From Limosilactobacillus reuteri (GTDB lineage Bacteria; Bacillota; Bacilli; Lactobacillales; Lactobacillaceae), in assembly GCF_013694365.1 (NCBI RefSeq), contig NZ_CP059275.1, positions 1,798,001 through 1,862,000 on the forward strand: a stretch of DNA of 64,000 bases, written 5' to 3'. Each line of letters begins with the position of its first letter. Position 1 is the stretch's first letter. Under the pieces are notes generated by a model, which saw only the letters and a list, made by a program, of their open reading frames with translations, made no database searches and had not been told where the DNA came from. The position numbers and the translations under genes were made by a program. Below are positions 18,974-27,429 of this stretch, in pieces.

Positions 18974-20269
18974 ATGATGAAGAAGCTGAAAAGTAATTGG
19001 CAAGCAATCGCCTTAACGGTTGTTGTGCTTCTTAGTTTATTCATTTCATGGATTGTCTGGACCAACCCATTTCCTTTTGAGGGAGCACGACACGAAAATT
19101 TCAATAATAACCAATCACAACAATATACACCGCAATCAAGGGGCGATGTTTATCTCCCAACTAAAGCAGTTGAGACAAATGAAAAAGGAACTCAGAATCA
19201 ACTTTATAGCCCTAAAGCTAATTTAATTCTGAGCGTAAAAAAAGAGTTAGAGGATTGGAAATTAGGCCGGACAAATGTTGTCAAACAAAATAACAGTGAT
19301 GTTTATTTGAGTTATTTGCGACGGCGGAACTCGTTAATGCTGACATATCCGGATGAGGTACCGAGCTCAGTCTTCAACGAAACATTTTCCCAGTCAATTG
19401 ATACTGACCGGGTTAATCAGATTAACCATATTGTTATCCCGCTAAACAGGCAACATGAGATTTACTTACTTGGTGACCACCATTATAGTGTGTACCGAGT
19501 ACGGGTAGAGCAGGGAAAATTTAACCATATTCGGCAACTCTTAAAGTCAATGGATCGAATCCCAGTTGACCATAAAACTATTAACGGAGTAGCAGTAATG
19601 ATGTATCCCCGGTCCTTTGAGTTACCAGCATTAGGATATCAAATCACTGCGCAAAACATCGATACCCTTAGTGCTAGTCTAATGAGTACTAACCAACACA
19701 CAACAATTACGGCAAATCGGAATGGCAACGAGACTACCTATACGGATGGAACCAATCGTCGGCTGATATTTAATCACCAAGATGGAACGCTTAAATACGA
19801 AAATTACCTTAGTAAGGACGATCGGGAATCAACAAGCCAGATTTTCCCACACTTCTATAATAAGTTGACGACAATTGGAATTCCGCTTGATAATTTGCGC
19901 TATGATGAGGTGAGTGAGCATGGTCGTCGGTTAAACTATCGGGCTTATGTTAATAGCTTTCCAATTTTCAATAGTGATGGTTATGGAGAAGTAACGCTTG
20001 AATCTACAAGTAGCGGGAATGAACGCTTCTGGCTAAGTCTTTATAGTCTTCGAGTGCCATTGCCAATTGATCACCAGATGGTCAAGCTTCCATCAAGTGC
20101 AGATGTGATTAATCAATTACATGCAACCAACCGGATGCGTGACATCAAGGACTTACGTGTCGGGTATATTTGGAAAACTGATAAAGATAGTCATGTTGTA
20201 AAGTTAGTGCCAACGTATTTCATTAAGTATCGCGGCCACTGGGTTGAATATACCGAGTTAGAAAAGTAG
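18974..20269 (+). CDS. yycH: WalK-regulating membrane protein YycH
   Basis: The partner of YycI in controlling WalK. One N-terminal transmembrane helix (about residues 11-30) is followed by a large extracellular domain (FSQSIDTDRVNQINHIVIPLN, YQITAQNID, and a C-terminal GYIWKTDKDSHVVKLVPTYFI strand set). The first 23 nt are identical to the last 23 nt of walK at 22113-22135, where a perfect AGGAGG sits 9 nt upstream. Natively the two genes must overlap there; in this window the overlap is present twice. Confidence 0.92.
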   Translation: MMKKLKSNWQAIALTVVVLLSLFISWIVWTNPFPFEGARHENFNNNQSQQYTPQSRGDVYLPTKAVETNEKGTQNQLYSPKANLILSVKKELEDWKLGRTNVVKQNNSDVYLSYLRRRNSLMLTYPDEVPSSVFNETFSQSIDTDRVNQINHIVIPLNRQHEIYLLGDHHYSVYRVRVEQGKFNHIRQLLKSMDRIPVDHKTINGVAVMMYPRSFELPALGYQITAQNIDTLSASLMSTNQHTTITANRNGNETTYTDGTNRRLIFNHQDGTLKYENYLSKDDRESTSQIFPHFYNKLTTIGIPLDNLRYDEVSEHGRRLNYRAYVNSFPIFNSDGYGEVTLESTSSGNERFWLSLYSLRVPLPIDHQMVKLPSSADVINQLHATNRMRDIKDLRVGYIWKTDKDSHVVKLVPTYFIKYRGHWVEYTELEK

Positions 20270-22135
20270 GTGAACAGCAAGTTAAAATTTTATCAATCGA
20301 TTCGTTTTAAAATCGCTCTCGTATTCGTGTTAATTTTGATGTTAACACTTGAATGTGTTGGGGCGGTTTTTGTGCGTCAATTAGAGCATCAAAACCTTAA
20401 TACGTTTAAGCAAACCATTGAATTACCGTCTTACGTTGATAATTCTTTAGCAGAGCAGCTATCACGATCAAATACTAAAAAAGCAAACAAACAAATTAAC
20501 CAAATCCTTTCAGAAGTTAATAATAATAATATTTCTGAAATCCGGGTGGTTGATAGTAAGAGTATTGTGCGGGGAACAAGCAACGCTGATAATCGGAGTG
20601 CAATCGGTCAGAAAACAACGGATCAAGCAATCAAAGCAACCTTATTAAATAATAGATCGCATACCGAAAATTTATACGATAATTCAAATCACACGCGCTA
20701 CTATGTTAATGTTATTCCCCTTGTGGATAATAGTAACAATAACGTTGTGGGAGCTGTTTACCTGCGAGCTAGTCTAGAAAGTGTCTACGCTAATATTAAT
20801 AATATTACTTTGGTATACCTATCTGCGGCGATGATTACTATTGTCTTGAGTTTGATCTTGGCAATTATTATTTCCCAGGAAATTACCCGCCCAATTGAAG
20901 AAATGAGGAAACAAACATTACGAATTGCCCGGGGAGACTATTCTGGTCAAGTAAAAGTATTGGGAAATGACGAGTTAGGACAATTAGCAGGGGCAGTTAA
21001 TAATCTTTCTGTCCGGGTTGAAGAGGCACAGGAGTCAAGCGATTCTGAACGACGACGGCTTGATAGCATTTTATCCCATATGTCTGATGGGGTTTTAGCC
21101 ACTGATCGTCGAGGAAATGTGACCATTGTAAATAATATGGCGTTACAGTTACTAGGTGTCGAAAATGAAGATGATTTAATTGGTAAGTCAATTATTGATG
21201 TGTTGGATATTCGTCATGACTATACCGTTCGTCAACTAGTAAATGGTCAACAGCGCGAGATGATTATTGATATGTCAAACTCTGGCAATAATTTGATCTT
21301 AAACGCCTACTTCTCACCAATTCAACGCGAATCTGGCTTTGTCAGTGGGCTTGTCTGTGTCCTTCATGATGTAACGAGCCAGCAAAAAGAAGAACGCGAA
21401 CGGAAGCAATTCGTTTCAAACGTCTCACATGAGTTGCGGACTCCATTAACAAGTGTTCGAAGCTATGTCGAAGCATTAAGTGATGGTGCTTGGCAGGATA
21501 AAGAAATTGCCCCTAAGTTCTTAAAGGTTGTTCAGGATGAGACAGACCGGATGATTCGGATGATCAATGACCTGTTGAGTCTATCACGGATGGATGCAGG
21601 GACAACGAAGCTCAATCTGGAATACGTAAATATCAATGAGTTATTTAACTATATCTTGGATCGTTTCGATATGATTATTAAAAAAGAAGAAGATCCAAAA
21701 AAGAAAAAATATACCATTGAACGATACTTTACTAAGAAAGATTTATGGGTTGAAATTGATACCGATAAGTTTACCCAGGTAATTGATAATATTATGAATA
21801 ACGCAATTAAGTATTCTCCAGATGGTGGTGTAATTACAACCCGCTTACTGGAGACGCATAATCATGTTATTTTAAGTATTTCTGACCAAGGTTTAGGGAT
21901 TCCACGAAAAGATCTTGGACGTATCTTTGATCGATTCTTCCGCGTTGATAAGGCAAGAAGCCGGAAGCAAGGGGGAACAGGTCTGGGACTAGCTATTTCC
22001 AAGGAAGTTATCAATATGCTTGGTGGACAAATTTGGGTTGATAGTGTAGAAGGCAAGGGTTCAACATTCTATATTTCCTTGCCATATGTACCTTATGAGG
22101 AGGAAGACTGGGATGATGAAGAAGCTGAAAAGTAA
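20270..22135 (+). CDS. walK: Sensor histidine kinase WalK
   Basis: The essential cell-wall sensor kinase of low-GC Gram-positives. In order: TM1 (about 13-35), extracellular sensor domain, TM2 (about 179-202), HAMP, PAS (about 262-370), HisKA with phospho-acceptor H387 (NVSHELRTPL), and HATPase with N box (NNAIKYS), DQGLGIP and GGTGLGLAIS. Length 621 is typical. GTG start. Phosphorylates WalR and controls autolysin genes. Its 3' end contains the native ribosome binding site and start of yycH. Confidence 0.96.
   Translation: MNSKLKFYQSIRFKIALVFVLILMLTLECVGAVFVRQLEHQNLNTFKQTIELPSYVDNSLAEQLSRSNTKKANKQINQILSEVNNNNISEIRVVDSKSIVRGTSNADNRSAIGQKTTDQAIKATLLNNRSHTENLYDNSNHTRYYVNVIPLVDNSNNNVVGAVYLRASLESVYANINNITLVYLSAAMITIVLSLILAIIISQEITRPIEEMRKQTLRIARGDYSGQVKVLGNDELGQLAGAVNNLSVRVEEAQESSDSERRRLDSILSHMSDGVLATDRRGNVTIVNNMALQLLGVENEDDLIGKSIIDVLDIRHDYTVRQLVNGQQREMIIDMSNSGNNLILNAYFSPIQRESGFVSGLVCVLHDVTSQQKEERERKQFVSNVSHELRTPLTSVRSYVEALSDGAWQDKEIAPKFLKVVQDETDRMIRMINDLLSLSRMDAGTTKLNLEYVNINELFNYILDRFDMIIKKEEDPKKKKYTIERYFTKKDLWVEIDTDKFTQVIDNIMNNAIKYSPDGGVITTRLLETHNHVILSISDQGLGIPRKDLGRIFDRFFRVDKARSRKQGGTGLGLAISKEVINMLGGQIWVDSVEGKGSTFYISLPYVPYEEEDWDDEEAEK
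22098..22103 (+). promoter_or_regulatory. AGGAGG ribosome binding site of yycH, inside walK
   Basis: AGGAGG is followed after 9 nt by ATG at 22113, which opens a frame identical to the first codons of yycH (18974). The site makes sense only if yycH once started here, overlapping the end of walK. Confidence 0.8.
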
Positions 22136-22843
22136 ATGGCAAAGAAAATTTTAGTTGTTGATGATGAAAAACCAATTTCTGATATCATCAAATTTAATCT
22201 TGAAAAAGAAGGATATGAAGTTGTCGTAGCCTATGATGGCGAAGCAGCTTTAGAACAAGTAGAAGCAGAAAATCCTGATTTAATTATTCTTGACCTAATG
22301 CTGCCGAAGATCGATGGACTTGAAGTGGCCAAGCGGGTTCGGGCTAAGCATACCATGCCGATTATTATGGTAACTGCTAAAGATTCGGAACTAGATAAGG
22401 TGCTGGGGCTTGAGCTTGGGGCCGATGATTATGTTACTAAGCCGTTCTCTAACCGCGAACTAGTAGCACGAGTAAAGGCTAATTTACGACGGCAAGCAAC
22501 TCTGAAGGCACCGGCAGAAGAAGAAAATAATACCGATATTCAAATTGGCGACCTTACGATTCATCCTGAAGCCTATACCGTAACTAAGCGAGGCGAAAAT
22601 ATCAATTTAACGCATCGTGAGTTTGAACTTTTACACTATCTAGCTCAACATATTGGACAAGTTATTAACCGCGAACATCTTCTTCAGACTGTATGGGGTT
22701 ATGACTATTTTGGGGATGTTCGGACAGTTGATGTGACCGTTCGACGGCTTCGTGAAAAGATTGAAGATAACCCGAGTCACCCCCAATGGTTAATTACCCG
22801 GCGTGGTGTTGGCTATTACCTAGCAAATCCTGATCAGAATTAG
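22136..22843 (+). CDS. walR: Response regulator WalR
   Basis: An OmpR-family regulator and partner of WalK. The receiver domain (1-115) has the acidic pair near residues 9-10, phospho-acceptor D53 (LDLMLPK), T at VTAK and K at VTKPF. The winged-helix DNA-binding domain (about 135-232) has GVGYYL near the end. Length 235 is normal. Natively the first gene of its operon, but last here. Confidence 0.97.
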   Translation: MAKKILVVDDEKPISDIIKFNLEKEGYEVVVAYDGEAALEQVEAENPDLIILDLMLPKIDGLEVAKRVRAKHTMPIIMVTAKDSELDKVLGLELGADDYVTKPFSNRELVARVKANLRRQATLKAPAEEENNTDIQIGDLTIHPEAYTVTKRGENINLTHREFELLHYLAQHIGQVINREHLLQTVWGYDYFGDVRTVDVTVRRLREKIEDNPSHPQWLITRRGVGYYLANPDQN

Positions 22844-22916
22844 GGGCAGTTAGCTCAGCTGGCAGAGCAACGGACTCTTAATCCGTGGGTCCAGGGTTCG
22901 ATCCCCTGACTGCCCA
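22844..22916 (+). tRNA. tRNA-Lys (anticodon CUU)
   Basis: A complete cloverleaf. Acceptor GGGCAGT pairs with ACTGCCC, D stem GCTC/GAGC, anticodon stem ACGGA/TCCGT with loop CTCTTAA (anticodon CTT), and T stem CAGGG/CCCTG with TTCGATC loop. Discriminator A, and CCA is not encoded. It begins at the base right after the walR stop, so it too appears to have been joined without spacer. Confidence 0.95.
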
Positions 22917-22963
22917 TCAAAAGAGACTGGGAATTAACTATTAATTCTTGGTTCTCTAACAGT

Positions 22964-23014
22964 AAAATCCGGACTATGATTTTTGATCGATTCAAAAATC
23001 GTAGTCCGGATTTT
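22964..23014. terminator. Long perfect-type hairpin, probable bidirectional terminator
   Basis: Two 22-nt arms with a single G-T-type mismatch (AAAATCCGGACTA... and ...TAGTCCGGATTTT) enclose a 7-nt loop. The A-run on one side and T-run on the other fit a two-way intrinsic terminator. An insertion-sequence end is an alternative reading. Confidence 0.65.
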
Positions 23015-23053
23015 AAATTATTTATAAAATTAGTCGCCAATCGACTAATAATA

Positions 23054-23155
23054 ATGAGTTACCGGAACAACATTCCTCGCAAGTCATTGGGCTATCAAAC
23101 ACCTTACGAGGTATTCATGAAGTATGTCACTGATGAGCAACTACTTTTTTTCTAA
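23054..23155 (+). pseudogene. 3' remnant of an IS30-family transposase
   Basis: A 33-codon frame reads MSYRNNIPRKSLGYQTPYEV and then to a stop. PRKSLGYQTPYEVF is the conserved C-terminus of IS30-type integrase-core transposases. The catalytic DDE part is missing. The AT-rich stretch after the stop (23156-23178) may hold the element's terminal repeat. Confidence 0.7.
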
Positions 23156-23184
23156 CTTAAATTGACATTTCGGGACACAAATAA

Positions 23185-23397
23185 ATGAACGTTCCATACT
23201 CTGATCCAGCATCAGGCAATACTGGGACATACTTCATTGGCTATTCACGGCACTGGGATGTTACTAAGAAGATGCTTGAGAACATGGTCGATCAAAACGA
23301 CTATCTTCTTACATTCTCCGATATCCTAACCGGTCAACTTTTCTTCATTCCTTCACGGCCAATGTTGGATCAAATTGCTGATGGTGAATTAAATTAA
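23185..23397 (+). pseudogene. C-terminal fragment of a Dyp-type peroxidase
   Basis: These 70 residues (NVPYSDPASGNTGTYFIGYS, then WDVTKKMLENM, FSDILTGQLFFIPS) are the end of a heme-containing dye-decolorizing peroxidase. The proximal heme histidine and GxxDG motif regions, which lie upstream in a 310-residue enzyme, are missing. The upstream neighbour is an IS30 remnant, suggesting truncation by insertion or deletion. Confidence 0.75.
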
Positions 23398-23892
23398 ATG
23401 ACGATGGGAACCTACCAACAAGTAAAGGATGCCTTAAAGAAAATGGGAATCACTGATTATAACGTCATTGATCACCCTGCAGCTCATACTACAGAAGAAG
23501 CTGATCAATATATTGCAGGGCATGAAGGTGTCCGTACAAAGACAATGTTCCTCAAGGGTAAAAAGAAGAAGTTCTTTATGGTGATCATGGACGATAAGAA
23601 ACGGATGGATTTCCATCGCTTTACTGAACTGACTGGTAATAAGCGAGTCTCAATGGCTAGTCCAGATGCCCTCCAAGAACAATTAGGGTTAGCTCCAGGG
23701 ATTGTTTCACCATTTGGCCTCCTCAATAATGAAGATCACAATGTTAAAGTTTACTTCGATAAAGATATCGTTGATGAGCCAATCCAAACATTTCATCCTA
23801 ACGAAAATACCCACACGATTTTTATTAAGACTGAAGACCTATTCAAATTCCTTAAAGAGATTGATTTTGAACCGGAGATTATTGATCTGTAG
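23398..23892 (+). CDS. proX: Prolyl-tRNA deacylase (ProX/YbaK family)
   Basis: A free-standing editing enzyme that hydrolyses mischarged Ala-tRNA(Pro) or similar. The 164-residue YbaK-domain protein shows FLKGKKKKFFMVIMDDKKRMDFHRF with the catalytic-pocket lysine, and GIVSPFGLLNNE, the family GxxSPFG motif. Cytoplasmic. Confidence 0.88.
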   Translation: MTMGTYQQVKDALKKMGITDYNVIDHPAAHTTEEADQYIAGHEGVRTKTMFLKGKKKKFFMVIMDDKKRMDFHRFTELTGNKRVSMASPDALQEQLGLAPGIVSPFGLLNNEDHNVKVYFDKDIVDEPIQTFHPNENTHTIFIKTEDLFKFLKEIDFEPEIIDL

Positions 23893-24621
23893 ATGGCATT
23901 AAATAAGGTTATTGTAGATCAAGAATTTTGGGATCTTTTCCCAGACGCAACTGTTAACATTATGTTTGTTAATAACTTTGAAAACGACAAAACAAGTCTG
24001 ACAGAAGACGACCGTGACAAGATGTTGCAAAAAGCTGTCAAAGAATCTGCTAAATATACAGGAGCCGAACCTTTTAGTTCTAATCCAGTTATTGCCCAAT
24101 GGCGTGATGTTTACAAGAAGTTCCCTAAGCGGAAGGGTGCTCGGGCATCAGTTGAAGCTTTATTGAAGCGTGCATCCAAAGGCCACCATTTTGCACCAAT
24201 TAACCCACTAGTTGATGTTTATAACTCAATTTCAATGACTTATGGTGTACCCGTTGGGATTGAAGATGCCGATCATATCGCCGGTGATATGCACCTTGGA
24301 AAAGCTAAGGGTGGAGAAGCATTCGTTTCTGTTGGTGGCAATGGTGAGAATGAATCAGATCCAGCCCGTGAAGGCGAAATTATGTACTATGATGATGAAG
24401 GTGCTGTTTGTCGTTCATTGAACTGGCGTGATGGAACACGGACACAGGTTAATGATGATACAAAGAACGCTGTAATCGTTATTGAATCAGTAAACGCTGA
24501 ACAAGCCGCTCGCGCTAAGGAAGCAATGAGTAAGCTTAGTGAATTAATCAAGAAGTACTTTAACGTTGAAACAACCGCTGATTACACTTTGACTAAGGAT
24601 AATCCAGCTGTTCAACGTTAA
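23893..24621 (+). CDS. B3/B4 tRNA-binding-domain protein
   Basis: This 242-residue protein consists of the B3/4 domain also found in the beta subunit of phenylalanyl-tRNA synthetase (WRDVYKKFPKRKGARASVEAL, NPLVDVYNSISMTYGVPVGIEDAD). Stand-alone copies are common in Firmicutes; a tRNA-editing or amino-acid-related role is suspected but not established. The adjacent prolyl-tRNA deacylase would fit an editing theme. Confidence 0.8.
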   Translation: MALNKVIVDQEFWDLFPDATVNIMFVNNFENDKTSLTEDDRDKMLQKAVKESAKYTGAEPFSSNPVIAQWRDVYKKFPKRKGARASVEALLKRASKGHHFAPINPLVDVYNSISMTYGVPVGIEDADHIAGDMHLGKAKGGEAFVSVGGNGENESDPAREGEIMYYDDEGAVCRSLNWRDGTRTQVNDDTKNAVIVIESVNAEQAARAKEAMSKLSELIKKYFNVETTADYTLTKDNPAVQR

Positions 24622-25074
24622 ATGATTGATGTTTTGCGTGAAGTGGGGATGATTGAACGAGCATTGGATTCAATGTCAAATATTGAATTCAAAGAGATCG
24701 GCTTATCAAACCTCCAGTTCTTATATGTAGTCCGGATTTACGAACATCCAGGAATTATTGCTGAACAGCTGTCGAACTTGATTAAGGTCGATCGGACAAC
24801 ACTTGCCCGAGCGGTTCATCGCCTGGAAAAGCAAGACTACATTAGACGGGAGAAAGACCCCGTTAATAAGAAAATTAAGCATCTTTATGTAACTGAAAAG
24901 GGTAAACAAGTATATTCATTCATCATTCGCGAAAATACTCACTCAAATGAAGTCGCTTTGCAGGGCTTTTCCGATGAAGAGGCTCAGCAGCTTCACGACT
25001 ACCTAGTACGGATGCGCCAAAATATTGATGAAGAATGGCAATTCGTTAAACATGGTGGTAAGAGAAAGTATTGA
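24622..25074 (+). CDS. MarR-family transcriptional regulator
   Basis: A dimeric winged-helix repressor of 150 residues. The DNA-recognition helix and wing are in EQLSNLIKVDRTTLARAVHRLEKQDYIRREKDPVNKKIKHLYVTEKG (about residues 49-95), and flanking helices form the dimer interface. Its target could be a neighbour such as the adenosine deaminase, but no operator can be sought because intergenic DNA is missing. Confidence 0.85.
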   Translation: MIDVLREVGMIERALDSMSNIEFKEIGLSNLQFLYVVRIYEHPGIIAEQLSNLIKVDRTTLARAVHRLEKQDYIRREKDPVNKKIKHLYVTEKGKQVYSFIIRENTHSNEVALQGFSDEEAQQLHDYLVRMRQNIDEEWQFVKHGGKRKY

Positions 25075-26091
25075 ATGTCTACAGAAATTACGAAGGAATT
25101 TACTCAGGGATTACCTAAAGCTGAACTTCATGTTCATATTGAAGGAACATTGGAGCCAGAATTGAAACTCAAATTAGCCAAGCGCAACCATGTTGATATT
25201 GGTCAATCAACAATTGAAGAAGTTCGCCAATCATATCAATATGATGATTTGGCTTCCTTCTTAGCTGTTTACTATCCAGCAATGAATGTTTTACAAACTG
25301 AACAAGATTTCTATGACTTAGCAATGGACTACCTCCATCGAGCAGCAAAGAATAATGTTCGGCACGTTGAAATCTTCTTTGATCCACAGGCTCATACTTC
25401 ACGAGGAATTGCATTCAAGACGGTCATTGATGGCTTATACAAGGCAACGGTCGATGCACGGGCGCTGAATATTGATGCACGCTTAATTATGTGCTTCTTA
25501 CGTGACTTTTCTCGCGACTCCGCACGCGAAACGCTAGAGGAAGCCTTGAAGTATAAGGATAAGATTCTTGGGGTTGGACTAGATTCTGATGAACATAATA
25601 ATCCACCAATGAAATTCTTTAACCAATTCACCAAAGCCAGTGCAGAAGGCTTCCACTTAACAGCCCATGCTGATATTGACCAAAAGGACTCGATTGAACA
25701 CATTCGTGAATTGCTTGAAGTTATCGGTGTAGAACGGGTTGACCATGGAACTAATGTTGTTGAAGATCCGGACTTGGTTGACTTTGCGGCTAAGAACAAG
25801 ATTGGCTTCACCTCGTGTCCACTTTCAAACTCGTTTGTTAGCCCTGAAATGAAGGGGAAGGAAGTTATTGAACTACTGAGTAAGGGTGTGAAGGTTTCCA
25901 TTCACTCCGATGACCCAGCATACTTTGGTGGCTACATTGGTGATAACTATTACGCAATCGCTACTAAGTTCAATTTGAGTCGTGACCAAGTAATCACGTT
26001 AGCGCGAAACTCTTTTGAAACTAGTTGGATTTCGGATGAACAAAAGGCTCTTTACCTCAAAGAACTTGATGACTATGTCGCTAATAATTAA
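25075..26091 (+). CDS. add: Adenosine deaminase
   Basis: Converts adenosine to inosine. The zinc ligands HVHIEG (about residues 21-26) and the C-terminal HSDDPAYF (zinc aspartate and general-base region) are intact, with SCPLSN and HADI/DH(G)T segments of the family between them. Length 338 is standard. Followed by a purine permease and adenine deaminase, giving a coherent purine-salvage set. Confidence 0.93.
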   Translation: MSTEITKEFTQGLPKAELHVHIEGTLEPELKLKLAKRNHVDIGQSTIEEVRQSYQYDDLASFLAVYYPAMNVLQTEQDFYDLAMDYLHRAAKNNVRHVEIFFDPQAHTSRGIAFKTVIDGLYKATVDARALNIDARLIMCFLRDFSRDSARETLEEALKYKDKILGVGLDSDEHNNPPMKFFNQFTKASAEGFHLTAHADIDQKDSIEHIRELLEVIGVERVDHGTNVVEDPDLVDFAAKNKIGFTSCPLSNSFVSPEMKGKEVIELLSKGVKVSIHSDDPAYFGGYIGDNYYAIATKFNLSRDQVITLARNSFETSWISDEQKALYLKELDDYVANN

Positions 26092-27429
26092 GTGAACAAA
26101 ACACGAACATTATCTGGGAGGATTGATCGTGCCTTCCACATCACAGAGAGTGGTTCCTCAATCAAGCGGGAATCTTTAGCAGGTTTAACAACCTTCGTTT
26201 CAATGGCATATATCCTCTTTGTTAACCCATCTATTTTGGGTGATGCAGGAATGGATAAAGGGGCGGTCTTTACTGCCACTGCCCTATCTGCTATTTTAGG
26301 TTCATTATTAATGGGGATTCTTGCTAACTACCCGATAGCCATTGCTCCAGGTTTAGGTGATAACGCCTTCTTCACATATTCAGTGGTCATTGCCATGGGA
26401 ATTCCTTGGAAGGATGCCATGGCCGGTGTTCTGGTAGCCGCTGTGCTCTTCACTATCTTGTCATTCCTTAAAGTTCGGGAAATTGTCATTGACTCAATTC
26501 CACAGGATTTGAAATATGCGATGGCTGCCGGAATTGGGATTTTTATTTCATTTGTTGGTTTACAAGGTGGGGGCTTAATCATTGCTAATAAGTCTTCATT
26601 AGTTGGCATTGGTTCCTTTACCGTGCCAACGGTTTGGTTAACGATCTTCGGAATTTTTGTTATCGCAATCTTGATGGCTAAAAAGGTGCCTGGTGCGATC
26701 TTTATTGGTTTAGTTGCGACAACTATTCTGGGTCTTTTGACTGGTTTGATTAAGGCTCCACACCACATCATTTCAATGGCCCCAAGTCTGAAACCAACAT
26801 TCGGTGTCGGGCTAGAACACCTTTCCGTAATGACTGATCCTAAAATGTGGGCGGTTGTCCTGATCTTCTTAATTGTTGCCTTCTTTGATACTGCCGGTAC
26901 CTTGATCGGTTTGGCGCAACAAGCTGGCATTATGAAGGGCAATAAGATGCCGCACATTGGTCGCGCTTTGATGGCAGACTCACTTTCAATGCTTGGTGGT
27001 GCTTTCATGGGGACTACCCCAACTTCTGCCTACGTCGAATCGTCAGCCGGAATTGCAATCGGTGGTAAAACTGGTTTCACGGCTGTTGTAGTCGCCTTTT
27101 TCTTCCTCTTAAGTATGGTCTTCTCACCTCTGCTGACCGTCGTGACGACCCAAGTTACCGCTGCTGCTTTAATCGTTGTCGGTGTACTGATGGTCTCTGC
27201 TTTGCGTGATATTCACTGGGATCAATTTGAAATTGCTTTACCTTCTTTCCTTGTCGTCATTGGCATGCCTTTGACCTACAACATTTCTTATGGGATTGCC
27301 TTTGGCTTCTTAACTTACCCAATCTTGATGACTGCTGCTGGTCGGCGAAAAGAAGTCAACGGAATTATGTGGACAATGTTAGTTGTCTTTGTTGTTCTGC
27401 TCTATGTTTTGAATATCTTGCCTAAATAA
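26092..27429 (+). CDS. NCS2-family purine permease (AzgA/PbuG type)
   Basis: An inner-membrane nucleobase transporter of about 12-14 helices in 445 residues. Family signatures: SMAYILFVNPSIL near residue 37, GLGDNAFFTYSVV, the substrate-site region FDTAGTLIGLAQQAG, and TSAYVESSAGIAIGGKTGF. The AzgA-type arrangement suggests adenine/guanine/hypoxanthine uptake by proton symport. Neighbours deaminate adenosine and adenine. Confidence 0.9.
   Translation: MNKTRTLSGRIDRAFHITESGSSIKRESLAGLTTFVSMAYILFVNPSILGDAGMDKGAVFTATALSAILGSLLMGILANYPIAIAPGLGDNAFFTYSVVIAMGIPWKDAMAGVLVAAVLFTILSFLKVREIVIDSIPQDLKYAMAAGIGIFISFVGLQGGGLIIANKSSLVGIGSFTVPTVWLTIFGIFVIAILMAKKVPGAIFIGLVATTILGLLTGLIKAPHHIISMAPSLKPTFGVGLEHLSVMTDPKMWAVVLIFLIVAFFDTAGTLIGLAQQAGIMKGNKMPHIGRALMADSLSMLGGAFMGTTPTSAYVESSAGIAIGGKTGFTAVVVAFFFLLSMVFSPLLTVVTTQVTAAALIVVGVLMVSALRDIHWDQFEIALPSFLVVIGMPLTYNISYGIAFGFLTYPILMTAAGRRKEVNGIMWTMLVVFVVLLYVLNILPK

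Larger units (their letters stand above)
22917..23184. other. Non-coding block with hairpin and IS30 remnant
   Basis: Holds the long inverted repeat at 22964-23014 and the last codons of an IS30-type transposase at 23054-23155. Nothing else is recognisable. Confidence 0.6.

Noticed and set aside
26328..27008. 226-codon minus-strand ORF within the purine permease
   Set aside because: It is antisense to a well-conserved NCS2 gene and has no protein-like family features.
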